From contig CAZALH010000005.1 of NCBI GenBank assembly GCA_964486285.1, positions 1 through 61,623 of the forward strand: a DNA stretch of 61,623 nucleotides, given 5' to 3'. The stretch comes from JAIDVZ01 sp964486285. GTDB taxonomy: Bacteria; Verrucomicrobiota; Verrucomicrobiia; Opitutales; JAIRKQ01. Within the stretch, counting starts at the first letter, position 1, and each line of letters begins with the position of its first letter. The notes beneath the pieces are model-generated. The model did no database searches, had not been told where the DNA came from, and saw only the letters and a list, made by a program, of their open reading frames with translations. A program made the position numbers and the translations under genes. Shown here in pieces: positions 17,199-26,691 of this stretch.

Positions 17199-18535
17199 AA
17201 GATATAGATATTTTTAATAAAGACGTTACGGTTGGAATTTTTGGATTCGGTATTTCTGGTCAATCTGTATTTAAGTGGTGCAACTCGAAAAATATAAACA
17301 CTGTAATTTTTGATGACGCGAAGGAAAATTGCGAAAACTTTTCTGAAGGAAAAGTAAAATCGTGTAGTTTAATAATAAGGAGTCCGAGTTTTTTAAATGA
17401 CAATAAATGGGTACGATTTGCAAATGCTTGTGGAATTTTTTGTATAAATGATTTAGATTTAGCTGCTTTTTTTTGGAAAGGTAAAATTATTGCAGTTACT
17501 GGTACAGATGGGAAGACGACAACGACTGAATTCCTTGCATTTGCTCTAAAAAAAGCAGGATTACAGGCTGTTGCGGTAGGAAATAATGGGATCCCATTGA
17601 TAGAGTATATTACTTCAGATAAAAATCATGAAGATTCTATTGCAGTAATAGAAGTCAGTTCGTTTCAGGCAGAGGCACTAAAATATTTGCATCCCGACTA
17701 TGTACTTTGGACAAATTTTGCTCATGATCATCTTAACAAGCATGGTTCTTTAGAAAATTATTTTAGGGCGAAATATAATTTAATTCATCTTTGTAAAAAT
17801 CCTGACATAAAGCATGTATTTATTGGAGAAGGTGTAGTAAATTATAGTAAACAAAAAGCAGAATTGAACTTAATTTCAGAACAAAATGTTCACACAAAGA
17901 TTGAACATTTACCACCTAAATCACCATTAAACATTTCTGTTCAGCGTGAAAATTATGCTATAGTTGAGGCATTATACAAAAATTTTAATTTACCTATTAA
18001 ACATTTAGAAAATGCTGCAATCGAATTTAAACTTCCTAAACATAGACTTCAAAAAATTGCTACATTAATGACGAAGAAAAAAGATGGTGTTGTGGAATTT
18101 TGGAATGATTCAAAAGCAACAAATTTTCATTCGTTTCAAGCTGCCGTAAATTCTTTCAACAGAAAGTTGATTTTAATCCTTGGTGGCCAATCTAAAGGTG
18201 AAAATTTAGATCAATATATTGATGAAATACATAAGCATGCTAAATCAGTTTTTCTCCTAGGAGAAACTGGTCGACAAATCTATAAAGAATTGCAAAAAAA
18301 AGACACGAGAAATAAGTTTAGTTTCGTGTTTTTTTACCCAACGAATAATCAAGATTCTGAAAAAATTTTATCAAAAATTGTAAATGATATATTTTGTGTT
18401 GCATTACCTGAAGATATTGTGCTATTTAGTCCTGGTTTTTCAAGTTTTGATATGTTTGAAAATTTTGAGGAACGCGGAAATTTATATGAAAAGTGTGTTT
18501 TTAAGTTGAGCCATTGTGACGGATTTTTAAAATGA
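17192..18535 (+). CDS. murD: UDP-MurNAc-L-Ala:D-Glu ligase
   Basis: MurD adds D-glutamate to UDP-MurNAc-L-alanine in the cytoplasm. I chose the ATG at 17192, which overlaps the mraY stop, rather than the in-frame codon at 17156, because the N-terminal Rossmann motif VGIFGFGISGQSV then sits at the normal distance. The ATP loop VTGTDGKTTTT, the EVSSFQ segment, NFAHDHLNKHG and NDSKATNFHS are all present. The length of 447 residues is typical. Its stop overlaps the lipoprotein start (ATGA), so it is translationally coupled. Confidence 0.95.
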   Translation: MLKDIDIFNKDVTVGIFGFGISGQSVFKWCNSKNINTVIFDDAKENCENFSEGKVKSCSLIIRSPSFLNDNKWVRFANACGIFCINDLDLAAFFWKGKIIAVTGTDGKTTTTEFLAFALKKAGLQAVAVGNNGIPLIEYITSDKNHEDSIAVIEVSSFQAEALKYLHPDYVLWTNFAHDHLNKHGSLENYFRAKYNLIHLCKNPDIKHVFIGEGVVNYSKQKAELNLISEQNVHTKIEHLPPKSPLNISVQRENYAIVEALYKNFNLPIKHLENAAIEFKLPKHRLQKIATLMTKKKDGVVEFWNDSKATNFHSFQAAVNSFNRKLILILGGQSKGENLDQYIDEIHKHAKSVFLLGETGRQIYKELQKKDTRNKFSFVFFYPTNNQDSEKILSKIVNDIFCVALPEDIVLFSPGFSSFDMFENFEERGNLYEKCVFKLSHCDGFLK

Positions 18536-19554
18536 AAACAATGAATTTTGTTGGGAAAGAAAAAAATAGTAGAATTTGTTCTATTTTATTGTTAGGTGGA
18601 ACAGTAATTTTAACAGGATGTTCACTGAATCTTAAGCATCATGAAAAAAAATATAATAACAATAGTAATGTAGCTTATGCAGTGCCTGAAAAAGTTGCAC
18701 TTGACGGTGTGGACGTTAGAAAAAAACCAACACGACCATTATGGACAGAAGACACTTTGGATGAAAATTTAAATGTAGAAAATTCAAAGCTTAAAAGTAT
18801 CAAAAAACAGTACGTCGTTAAAAAAGGTGATACTTTGTACAGTATAGCTCGCAAATTTAAAGTTCCAGTTAAGGATTTAATGAACTTTAATGGAATGGAT
18901 AATGCTACAAAATTATATATTGGGCAAAAAATTCAAATTCCAGCTTCTTCATCAATAGTTGAAGAGTCTCATAGCAAAGGAGAATCTAGAAATATTACTA
19001 TGTATACTGTTAAAACAGGAGATTCACTGTTTAAAATTGCTCGAGCTCATGATATGACTTTGTTTGAAATTAGAGAACTTAATGATAGTATCTCAGATAA
19101 GATTTATGTTGGACAGCATTTGAAAGTATATGAAACGAATACTACTAAAAATAGTATAAAAGAAAATAACGATGTAAAAAAACGTATATTTACTGAAGAT
19201 TCTGATGGATGTTATACTGTACAAGCAGGTGATACATTGGGAGCAATTGCTAAAGGATTTAACGTTAGTGTTGTTCAATTAAAAGAACTTAATGATATTA
19301 AGGATAGTTCGAAATTACAAATTGGTAGAAAACTGATCATTCATAATAAAAACTCTGCGCTAAAAAATAACACTTTAGTTGATTCATCTATTGAAAGTGA
19401 AGATATTTTACCTACAGAATCTTCTTCATGGAAAACAGTAACAGAGAATAACAATCAACAGTTACCATTAGTTGAAAAAGTAGAGAAAAAAGATTTATCT
19501 GATGATTTTTTTGAAAATTTTGATGAGATTCCAGTAGTCGAGATCAACAATTAA
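18532..19554 (+). CDS. Lipoprotein with three LysM domains
   Basis: The N-terminus is a lipoprotein signal: a hydrophobic stretch and lipobox LTGC, with the modified Cys at residue 30. Three LysM peptidoglycan-binding repeats follow at about 94-138 (YVVKKGDTLYSIARKF), 158-201 (YTVKTGDSLFKIARAH) and 228-272 (YTVQAGDTLGAIAKGF). They are joined by Ser/Lys/Asn-rich linkers, and the C-terminal tail is acidic. No peptidase or amidase domain is attached. Location between murD and ftsW, with ATGA coupling to murD and zero spacing to ftsW, suggests a wall-anchored factor working with septal synthesis. The exact role is unknown; a scaffold or amidase activator is plausible. Confidence 0.88.
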   Translation: MKTMNFVGKEKNSRICSILLLGGTVILTGCSLNLKHHEKKYNNNSNVAYAVPEKVALDGVDVRKKPTRPLWTEDTLDENLNVENSKLKSIKKQYVVKKGDTLYSIARKFKVPVKDLMNFNGMDNATKLYIGQKIQIPASSSIVEESHSKGESRNITMYTVKTGDSLFKIARAHDMTLFEIRELNDSISDKIYVGQHLKVYETNTTKNSIKENNDVKKRIFTEDSDGCYTVQAGDTLGAIAKGFNVSVVQLKELNDIKDSSKLQIGRKLIIHNKNSALKNNTLVDSSIESEDILPTESSSWKTVTENNNQQLPLVEKVEKKDLSDDFFENFDEIPVVEINN

Positions 19555-20691
19555 ATGTCTTTTTTTTTAATTAGATTTGAAAATTATTTACATAACAATA
19601 AAAGGTACCTTTGTTGTTTTGTATTAGGTTGTATATTATTCTTGACTCTAATAGGTCTGGTAGTTTTAGCAAGTGCTAGCTTGTCTTTTTATAAAACGGA
19701 GTCTTATTTTATTAAGCAATTGTCATGGGTATTATTATCAATCCCATTTTTATTATTAGGAATATTTTTAGACTTGGAATTTCTTCGTAAATTTTCAAAT
19801 ATATTTCTACTATTGTCATGTGTATTGCTTTTATTTGTGTTAATTCCTGGGATTGGACATGCCGTTAATGGATCACGTCGTTGGTTATCATGTGGAGGTT
19901 TAAATCTACAAGTTTCAGAGTTTACAAAAGTCATTGTAATTCTATGGATTGCCGATTTTTTAGATAAAAATGAGCAAAAAACTAAAACTTTTGTAAAAGG
20001 ATTTTTTATTCCGCTTTTTACAATATCGTGCATAAGTTTACTTATTTTGCTTGAACCTGATTATGGAACGGCCATTTTGATCGGAGGTGTAACTTTTTCT
20101 TTGTTATTTTTATTTGGTGCTCGTATAATATATGTTGTTCGAGCTCTGATATTAGCAATTTTTGCAATTTCTGTTATGATTTTTCTTAATCCTGTGCGCA
20201 TGAGGCGAATTGTTGCATTTATGGATATAGATGCTAATAAATTAGAGGGAGCATATCAGTTGTGGCAAGGAATTTTAGGATTTGTTTCAGGAGGATTATG
20301 GGGACAAGGGTTAGGTAATGGTAGACAACAATTAGTATTTTTACCAGAATCACATACAGATTTTATACTTCCTATTTTAGGAGAAGAATTTGGCAGTATT
20401 GCAGTTATTGGAATATTATTCGTGTACTTAAGTTTTTTTATATCATGTATTGTCGCTTCTTTAAAAATTCAGAAAAAATATTTTTCTGTAATTTCAAGTG
20501 GGATTGTACTTATTATTGCATACCAAGTTATTGTTAATGTCGGAGTAGTTACTGGAATGCTTCCAACAAAAGGAATGGTGTTGCCATTTATTAGCTATGG
20601 CGGTTCCAATATCTTAGTAATGTTTTTTATGATTGGCATGCTTATAAATTGTTTTATTTCTGATTCGTTTTATACAAGTTTTGATAAATGA
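19555..20691 (+). CDS. ftsW: FtsW, septal peptidoglycan polymerase
   Basis: This is a SEDS-family glycosyltransferase that polymerises lipid II at the division septum with a class B PBP. The 378-residue protein has about ten membrane helices. Family marks: HAVNGSRRWL, the catalytic-region LLEPDYGTA (with the Asp), AYQLWQGILGFVSGGLWGQGLGNG, PESHTDFILPILGEEFG and LPFISYGGSN. FtsW rather than RodA is chosen from its position between murD and murG. It overlaps murG by four bases (ATGA). The cluster carries ftsW but lacks ftsQAZ further on. Confidence 0.93.
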   Translation: MSFFLIRFENYLHNNKRYLCCFVLGCILFLTLIGLVVLASASLSFYKTESYFIKQLSWVLLSIPFLLLGIFLDLEFLRKFSNIFLLLSCVLLLFVLIPGIGHAVNGSRRWLSCGGLNLQVSEFTKVIVILWIADFLDKNEQKTKTFVKGFFIPLFTISCISLLILLEPDYGTAILIGGVTFSLLFLFGARIIYVVRALILAIFAISVMIFLNPVRMRRIVAFMDIDANKLEGAYQLWQGILGFVSGGLWGQGLGNGRQQLVFLPESHTDFILPILGEEFGSIAVIGILFVYLSFFISCIVASLKIQKKYFSVISSGIVLIIAYQVIVNVGVVTGMLPTKGMVLPFISYGGSNILVMFFMIGMLINCFISDSFYTSFDK

Positions 20692-21719
20692 AGGAATATG
20701 TTATAGCTTGCGGAGGTACAGGAGGGCATATAAGCCCAGGAATTTCTGTAGCTGAAGAATTGATACAACGAGGCAATAAATGTACTTTAGTTCTTAGCAA
20801 TAAAAGTGTTGATCGCCAAATGATGCAAAAGTACCATAACATTGATCATATCGTTACAACGAGTTTACCATTTTCAAAAAATCCAATTAAATTTTTAAAG
20901 TTTCTTTTTTCACAATTCAAAGCATTATTGGAAGCATTAGTGTGGTTGAAAAAGAGAAATGTTGCTTGTATAATTGGGTTTGGTGGATTTACAAATGCTC
21001 CATTTATTATAGCTGGTTTTTTTTTACGAAAAAAAATAGTGTTACATGAGTCCAACCGCGTTATCGGGAAAAGTATAAAATTTTTATCATTTTTAGCTGA
21101 TAAAGTTTATCTTGGACCGAATATGCGATTCAGTTTAAAATTTTTAGATAAAAAGGTTCAACATATTGGATATCCTTTACGTAAAGAATTTCAAAAAATA
21201 GATCAAACATTGGCTAAGAGAGCCTTAAAAATAAACGAAGCATCAAAACTTGTTTTAGTGATAGGTGGTAGTCAAGGAGCAAAAATTTTGACGACCTGGG
21301 CATTAGAAAATTATAAATCTTTAAACCAAAAGAACATTTTTTTATATTGTTTAACAGGTGAAATGCACTTTGTTGATTCCGGTAATGTTTTTGAAAAATT
21401 TAGTAACGATATGTGCACGTTATACAATGCTGCTGATATTATTGTATCACGTGCTGGTGCAGGAACAATTGCAGAAGCAACATTTTTTGAAAAATATATG
21501 ATTTTAGTTCCCTATAAATATGCTGCAGAGGATCATCAAACTCAAAACGCTAAATATATTAAATCAGTAGGGCTAGGGGACTGGTTGCCGGAAGAAAGAA
21601 TTGATGATCTTAATTCATTGATTATAAGGCTGTTAACTGAAAATAATTTTAATTTAAAATTAAAATCGAAGGATATTAAAAATCCTGTAACGGAAATAGT
21701 GAACTATGTCACAAAATAA
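20688..21719 (+). CDS. murG: Lipid II synthase MurG
   Basis: This GT-B glycosyltransferase transfers GlcNAc to lipid I. The protein is 343 residues. N-terminal CGGTGGHISPGI is the lipid I-binding glycine loop, GFGGFTNAP is the second one, and HESNRVIGK, VIGGSQGAK, DIIVSRAGAGTIAEA and PYKYAAEDHQTQNA form the UDP-GlcNAc site. The start overlaps ftsW and the end overlaps the MurC-MurB start by 14 bases, so the operon is read as one coupled unit. Confidence 0.95.
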   Translation: MKEYVIACGGTGGHISPGISVAEELIQRGNKCTLVLSNKSVDRQMMQKYHNIDHIVTTSLPFSKNPIKFLKFLFSQFKALLEALVWLKKRNVACIIGFGGFTNAPFIIAGFFLRKKIVLHESNRVIGKSIKFLSFLADKVYLGPNMRFSLKFLDKKVQHIGYPLRKEFQKIDQTLAKRALKINEASKLVLVIGGSQGAKILTTWALENYKSLNQKNIFLYCLTGEMHFVDSGNVFEKFSNDMCTLYNAADIIVSRAGAGTIAEATFFEKYMILVPYKYAAEDHQTQNAKYIKSVGLGDWLPEERIDDLNSLIIRLLTENNFNLKLKSKDIKNPVTEIVNYVTK

Positions 21720-23841
21720 AGTTTTGTGTTTGGTGGGCATATGTGGAGCGGGGATGGCTCCGTTAGCTATATATTTAGCTAAAAGGGGATTTACAGTATA
21801 TGGTTGGGATGATTTTCCAGATTTGAAAATTAAAGATCTATTAACCAACAATCGTATTGTTTTTTTACCGGAAAAAATCCTTCCATCAAAATGTGATATA
21901 GTGGTAATATCTAGTGCGATTCGTACTGATTCTGATGAAATTTGTCTAGAAGCTAAGAAAAATAATATTGCAATATGCAAACGTGGAGAATTTTTGGCAG
22001 AAGTATTATCAGATAGAAAATTAATTGCAATTGTTGGATCGCATGGGAAAACATCAGTGTCCGCAAATTTAGCAGAGATAGTTATTCATTGCAATAAACA
22101 TATAGATTATATCGTTGGAGGATTTTTTAAAGATGATAAATATTCACCAGCAGCTTATTTCGATGATTCAGAGTGGGCAATAGCGGAAATTGATGAAAGC
22201 GATTGCACCATGGAGGCCTTTGTTCCACACATTACAGTTGCACTAAATTACGATGACGATCATGTAACAAATTATAATGGCTCTGCGGGATTAAAAGCAT
22301 CTTTTGCCAGATTTTTTCAAAGAACTAAACATGCGATATTTTTTAATCATGAAGACGCTGTCATAAGTGGAATGGTAAAAAAAACAGAGATCACGAAGGT
22401 TTCATTGCCTAAATTTTCTGAAATTTCTTTCGAAGAAAAAAATCAAAAAATTGCTTTGTCGACTTATAATAACATCTTTCATGAAAATATTACACAAGAT
22501 ATAAAATTTTATGGAATAAAACGTCGCAATGACTTGATGTGTATAACAGATAACATTGTTTTTATTCATGATTATGCACATCATCCTACAGAAATTAAAG
22601 CTATCCTAGATCATGCTCGTAAACATTATCCCGAATACAATATCACTGTTGTTTTTCAACCACATAGAGTTTCTAGGACAAGACAATATTTTAAAGAGTT
22701 TGCAGAAATATTATCTAATTTTGATAATGTAATTTTGGTAGATATTTATCGCGCCTTTGAAGAACAGTGCAATGAAATTTCTAGTTCATTAATCTTCGAT
22801 AAGATATTAAACAATAATAAGTTATTTATTGGTGATTTATCTCTTCTTGGAGAGAATTTAAATCAATATTGTAAAAATTTAGATAACGAACATAAACATT
22901 TAATTTTATTTGTATGTGCTGGAAATTTGGTAAATTATGCTAAGGATTTTGTTGATGAATGGAAAATTTCATTTATTTTGGATGAACTATGCGACGTAAA
23001 ACTTACGGAAAATATTTCTTTGAAAGATCAAACGTCTTTTGGTTGTAATTCTGTTGCACGCGTAATGTTGTATCCTTATGATATTGAACAACTAAAAAAA
23101 ATAATAAGTGTATGTAAAAAATACAACCAAAAATGGTTTTTAATAGGTAATGGATCTAATATTGTTTTCCCTAATGGGATGTGCCACGATTTCTTTATAA
23201 AACTTGATGGTAATTTCTGGAACAAATGTTTTCAATTAAATGAAAACACCATAAGATGTTTTGCGGGAGTAAAGTTATTTAATCTAGCAAAATTAGCCAA
23301 ACATTTAGGATTCAATTGTTGTTCATTTTTATCAGGTATCCCTGCTACAATTGGAGGTGCAGTTAAAGTCAATGCAGGTGCTTATGGTTTTTCAATGGCT
23401 GATATTGTAAAATGTGTTTATATAACTAACGATTATGGTGAAATTTTATGTCTGAACAATGATGATTGTCAATTTAAATATCGGAATTCTGGTATTAATG
23501 GTGTAGTTTCATATGTCGATATAAAGTTGCAGAATTTTGATAAGTTGAACGAGGTAGATTTTTTTAGTGTTAGAAGTACAACTCAACCAAGAGGGCGAAC
23601 TTTTGGTTCAGTGTTTAAAAATCCAAAAGAAGGATACGCTGGGAGATTGATAGAAGAAGTGGCGTTAAAAGGATATCGTTGTGGGGATGCAATGATTTCA
23701 AACAAACATGCAAATTTTATGTTAAATTTAGGAGATGCTTCTTCTAAAGATGTGGAATTTTTAATTGATAAAATTAGATATGAAGTTTTTAGTAGGATTG
23801 GAATTTTTTTAGAAAACGAAGTTTTACTTTTTAGAAAATGA
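21706..23841 (+). CDS. murC/murB: MurC-MurB fusion
   Basis: This is one 711-residue polypeptide. Residues about 1-422 are MurC (UDP-MurNAc:L-Ala ligase): CGAGMAPLA, ATP loop GSHGKTS at 111-117, AEIDESD near 160-166, NYDDDHVTNY at 181-190, HDYAHHPTEI at 288-297, QPHRVSRTR at 318-326. Residues about 425-711 are MurB (FAD-dependent UDP-GlcNAc-enolpyruvate reductase): IGNGSNIVF, SGIPATIGGAVKVNAGAYG, GRTFGSVFKNP with the catalytic Ser, and LENEV. The fusion joins two consecutive substrates of the pathway in the order opposite to catalysis. The MurC central part is about 35-40 residues shorter than E. coli MurC and lacks the GxHNxxNAxAA motif. Ddl follows with ATGA coupling. Confidence 0.93.
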   Translation: MSQNKVLCLVGICGAGMAPLAIYLAKRGFTVYGWDDFPDLKIKDLLTNNRIVFLPEKILPSKCDIVVISSAIRTDSDEICLEAKKNNIAICKRGEFLAEVLSDRKLIAIVGSHGKTSVSANLAEIVIHCNKHIDYIVGGFFKDDKYSPAAYFDDSEWAIAEIDESDCTMEAFVPHITVALNYDDDHVTNYNGSAGLKASFARFFQRTKHAIFFNHEDAVISGMVKKTEITKVSLPKFSEISFEEKNQKIALSTYNNIFHENITQDIKFYGIKRRNDLMCITDNIVFIHDYAHHPTEIKAILDHARKHYPEYNITVVFQPHRVSRTRQYFKEFAEILSNFDNVILVDIYRAFEEQCNEISSSLIFDKILNNNKLFIGDLSLLGENLNQYCKNLDNEHKHLILFVCAGNLVNYAKDFVDEWKISFILDELCDVKLTENISLKDQTSFGCNSVARVMLYPYDIEQLKKIISVCKKYNQKWFLIGNGSNIVFPNGMCHDFFIKLDGNFWNKCFQLNENTIRCFAGVKLFNLAKLAKHLGFNCCSFLSGIPATIGGAVKVNAGAYGFSMADIVKCVYITNDYGEILCLNNDDCQFKYRNSGINGVVSYVDIKLQNFDKLNEVDFFSVRSTTQPRGRTFGSVFKNPKEGYAGRLIEEVALKGYRCGDAMISNKHANFMLNLGDASSKDVEFLIDKIRYEVFSRIGIFLENEVLLFRK

Positions 23842-24746
23842 AAAGAAATATTATTGTTTTATGTGGTGGGAAACGTTCTTCTGAACGTGAAGTTTCTATA
23901 CATTCTGGGAATATGGTTGCTGAGGCATTAAGAAAAAATTTTCCGACAGAACTAGTAATTTTAGATGAAGATGAGCTTCCAGAACATGTATTGAATAAAA
24001 AAGATGCCATAATTTTTCCTGTAACACATGGTGAATTTGGGGAAGATGGAGGTTTACAAGAAATCATGGAGTCAGCTGGTTTATGTTATGTGGGTTCAAA
24101 TTCCGTTTCTAGTAAATTGTGCATGGACAAGGCAGCAACAAAAGATGTTGTAACAAATTTTGAGGTACAAGTTGTTCCAGGTTTAAAATTTTCAATAAAA
24201 GATGGAATAGTTTCGGAATTTGATAGAGGGATTTTGAGTGAAGAATGTATAGTTAAACCTAACGACAAGGGCAGTAGCGTTTATGTAAAAAAGGTTAATG
24301 CTGATACTTTTGATAATGAGGTGAAAAATTTATATGATGGTGAATTTTTAATTGAAAAAAATATCGTTGGGCGAGATTTAACAATTGGAATATTAGATGG
24401 TGAAGCGTTAGAAGTTGTAGAAATTTTACCTAAAAAAGGATTTTTAGATTATAAAAATAAATACACTCCAGGAGCATCTGATAAAATCTGCCCAGCAAAT
24501 ATTGAACTTGAAACAACTAACATTGTTAAAAGTTATGCGGAAATAGCATACAAAGCTTGTCAATGCAGAGATTGGGCACGTGTTGATTTTATGCTAGATA
24601 ATTCTGGTGAAGTGTATTTTTTAGAGATAAATACAATTCCTGGAATGACTGCCACTAGTTTTTACCCAATCAGTGCACAAGCTGCAGGAATTTCATATGA
24701 GGATTTATTAGTTAAGTTAGTTATTTTGGCAGGAAAGCATTTGTGA
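23838..24746 (+). CDS. ddl: D-alanine:D-alanine ligase
   Basis: This ATP-grasp enzyme makes D-Ala-D-Ala for the peptidoglycan stem. The protein is 302 residues, DdlB-like. LCGGKRSSEREVSIHSG is the N-terminal substrate loop, with VTHGEFGEDGGLQ, CIVKPNDKGSS, DYKNKYTPG (the Tyr pattern of D-Ala-specific ligases), RVDFMLD and EINTIPGMTATSFYP. It is the last gene of the operon: ftsQ, ftsA and ftsZ, which usually follow, are absent. Its last 26 bases overlap the 3' end of the oppositely oriented predicted protease gene. Confidence 0.95.
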   Translation: MKRNIIVLCGGKRSSEREVSIHSGNMVAEALRKNFPTELVILDEDELPEHVLNKKDAIIFPVTHGEFGEDGGLQEIMESAGLCYVGSNSVSSKLCMDKAATKDVVTNFEVQVVPGLKFSIKDGIVSEFDRGILSEECIVKPNDKGSSVYVKKVNADTFDNEVKNLYDGEFLIEKNIVGRDLTIGILDGEALEVVEILPKKGFLDYKNKYTPGASDKICPANIELETTNIVKSYAEIAYKACQCRDWARVDFMLDNSGEVYFLEINTIPGMTATSFYPISAQAAGISYEDLLVKLVILAGKHL

Positions 24747-26691
24747 TTTTTGTAAATATTTCTTCTAGAGTTGTTCTGGTTTTGCTAGCGCTTTCATACT
24801 GAGTCATGTATTCTGGATATATAGTTAATGATTTAAAGGATTCGCTAGTTATTGGTTTGTTGTCGTAATGTACTAGTTCTATTTCATCATTTCCTGTTTT
24901 TTTCATGTATATAAAATGTTCTTCTTCATTTTCACCACTTAACCAGTTCATGTGTCCTATTTTTACTCGATCTCCAATTTGCATACTATCTACATCATAA
25001 TGTCCAGATAAAAATGTCATTGCATGCCCAAAGTGTTCTGTGTAATATTTTGCAAGAACAGCTTGCCCAGGCTTTAGTTTTTGTGTAAAAGAGGAATTGC
25101 ATCCGAATTCTAAAGCTTTTAAGAGCGACTTAATCCCTTGTGTGGTAATTGTAGTGTTTTTAACAAGGTTACTCCCTTCAATTTTTTCATATTTAACATT
25201 TTTTGAATTTTGTATTTGTCTCATAATGACTTGTGTAAAACCTCCAGAAACTCCTTTGCCATTATGTATATTTTCTGCCATTTTCAAAATTAAATTTGGA
25301 TCTGTATCTGACGGCAAAAGAGTTTGTAGCGCTTTTTTTAGATTTTCAATTGTCTGTTGATCGGTTTTTAAACTTGTAGTGAGGTTGCTAACAGGCATCC
25401 ATTGGTGATTCCAAACTATTTTCGATGCAAGATTTTTTCCAACTGCTTTACAAGTACTATTACTATTTAATGTACTTATGCAGATATCTTGAAGATTTTC
25501 TGCGACTTCACTTTTTATATCTGGAGCAGAAAAAGAAGCAACTGCAGAAATAGCTTTTTGATAAACTTTATCTAAAACAGTTTCTTTTGTTCCAAATGAA
25601 GAGACATCGATTTTTAATTCAGGTCTATTACTATTTGTAAAATAATTGAAGTTTGCTTCATCATTACTTATTATTCTGTCTATAAATTTCATCCATTCTA
25701 TTGGTTTATTTGCGTGCATTACAATTAATTGTGACGTAGCGAAACATGATCCCTCACTGTCTCTTTGATAAGGAAATACAATGGTATTGTAAATAAATTC
25801 CTTTTGTTTGTTAGGGTCATCTTTATATTTTAAAACAAATTCATTGAATGCATTAAAAACTTGTGGGTCATTTAGTTGGTTAATTCCGCGATACATCATA
25901 TCGACTTTGCTTTGTGAAAAAGCATCAGAAGAAGAAGTGTAAATTTGATTTAAATGACTTAACATTTTTTGTACTAATTCTAGAGATAGTTTTTTTTCAT
26001 TAGCTGCTTCGCATAGTGGTTCTGACAATGTAAGTGCCCATTCCCTGTTATCTTGTCTATTTTGTTTTGAAATTTTACTAAAATCTAATGTTTGTAGAAT
26101 TTTTGTTTCTATGGGTTGATGATCTTTAAGTGTCTTTGCAGGATTTTTTTGCCCATCAATAATTGCCCTTTGTTTTGCTTGATTTTCTAATGTGATAGAA
26201 ATGTTTTGCTTATTGCTCTGTGCTTGTGGTTTAAATTTTATTGGATTTTTATTGAATGTATAATCGGTCGAGTTGGCATTATAAATATTTGTACTATTAT
26301 TATCAGTTGAGTTTACATAGTTTGTTAATGAGTATGCGGTTTGATTTTGCTGCGTAATGTTGTATGAGGTATTTGTATCTGGAATACAAAGAGGTTGTTC
26401 TTTTTGATTTAAAAATTGAATATTATAATCGATTGCTTTTGAACATGTTGCAAAATAATTCTTTTTACTGCAGACAGGGGATGAATTTTTTTGAAATGCA
26501 GAAATAAGATTGATAAGTGATAAAACCATCAAACTAGGATTTACATCGGTTTTTTCATTTTGTAGAGATTTTACCTGTTTATTTCTTAATCGTTTTGTTG
26601 ATGGCCCTATGAATAGTTGTTTTTGATGGATTTTCTTAAATTTTTCCTGCCTAATTTGAGCTCTTCGTGCTTTTTTAATTATTAGACTCAT
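24721..26691 (-). CDS. Predicted papain-like cysteine protease, 656 aa
   Basis: I do not recognise a named family. The N-terminus is basic (KKARRAQIRQEKFKK), with a hydrophobic patch near 55-66 (LMVLSLINLISAF) and then an Asn/Thr/Ser-rich region to about residue 150. The C-terminal half carries YQRDSEGSCFATSQLI, close to the papain active-site pattern (GSCWAFS with an upstream Gln). A His follows in EHFGHAMTFLSG and an Asn in IGHMNWLSG, the order Cys-His-Asn of clan CA proteases. The spacing from Gln to Cys is one residue longer than in papain. Large size, low-complexity N-terminus and position as an orphan beside a truncated wall operon fit a secreted effector or surface protease. Function is inference; a transglutaminase-like or acyltransferase use of the same triad is possible. 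Confidence 0.6.
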   Translation of the reverse strand: MSLIIKKARRAQIRQEKFKKIHQKQLFIGPSTKRLRNKQVKSLQNEKTDVNPSLMVLSLINLISAFQKNSSPVCSKKNYFATCSKAIDYNIQFLNQKEQPLCIPDTNTSYNITQQNQTAYSLTNYVNSTDNNSTNIYNANSTDYTFNKNPIKFKPQAQSNKQNISITLENQAKQRAIIDGQKNPAKTLKDHQPIETKILQTLDFSKISKQNRQDNREWALTLSEPLCEAANEKKLSLELVQKMLSHLNQIYTSSSDAFSQSKVDMMYRGINQLNDPQVFNAFNEFVLKYKDDPNKQKEFIYNTIVFPYQRDSEGSCFATSQLIVMHANKPIEWMKFIDRIISNDEANFNYFTNSNRPELKIDVSSFGTKETVLDKVYQKAISAVASFSAPDIKSEVAENLQDICISTLNSNSTCKAVGKNLASKIVWNHQWMPVSNLTTSLKTDQQTIENLKKALQTLLPSDTDPNLILKMAENIHNGKGVSGGFTQVIMRQIQNSKNVKYEKIEGSNLVKNTTITTQGIKSLLKALEFGCNSSFTQKLKPGQAVLAKYYTEHFGHAMTFLSGHYDVDSMQIGDRVKIGHMNWLSGENEEEHFIYMKKTGNDEIELVHYDNKPITSESFKSLTIYPEYMTQYESASKTRTTLEEIFTKITNAFLPK

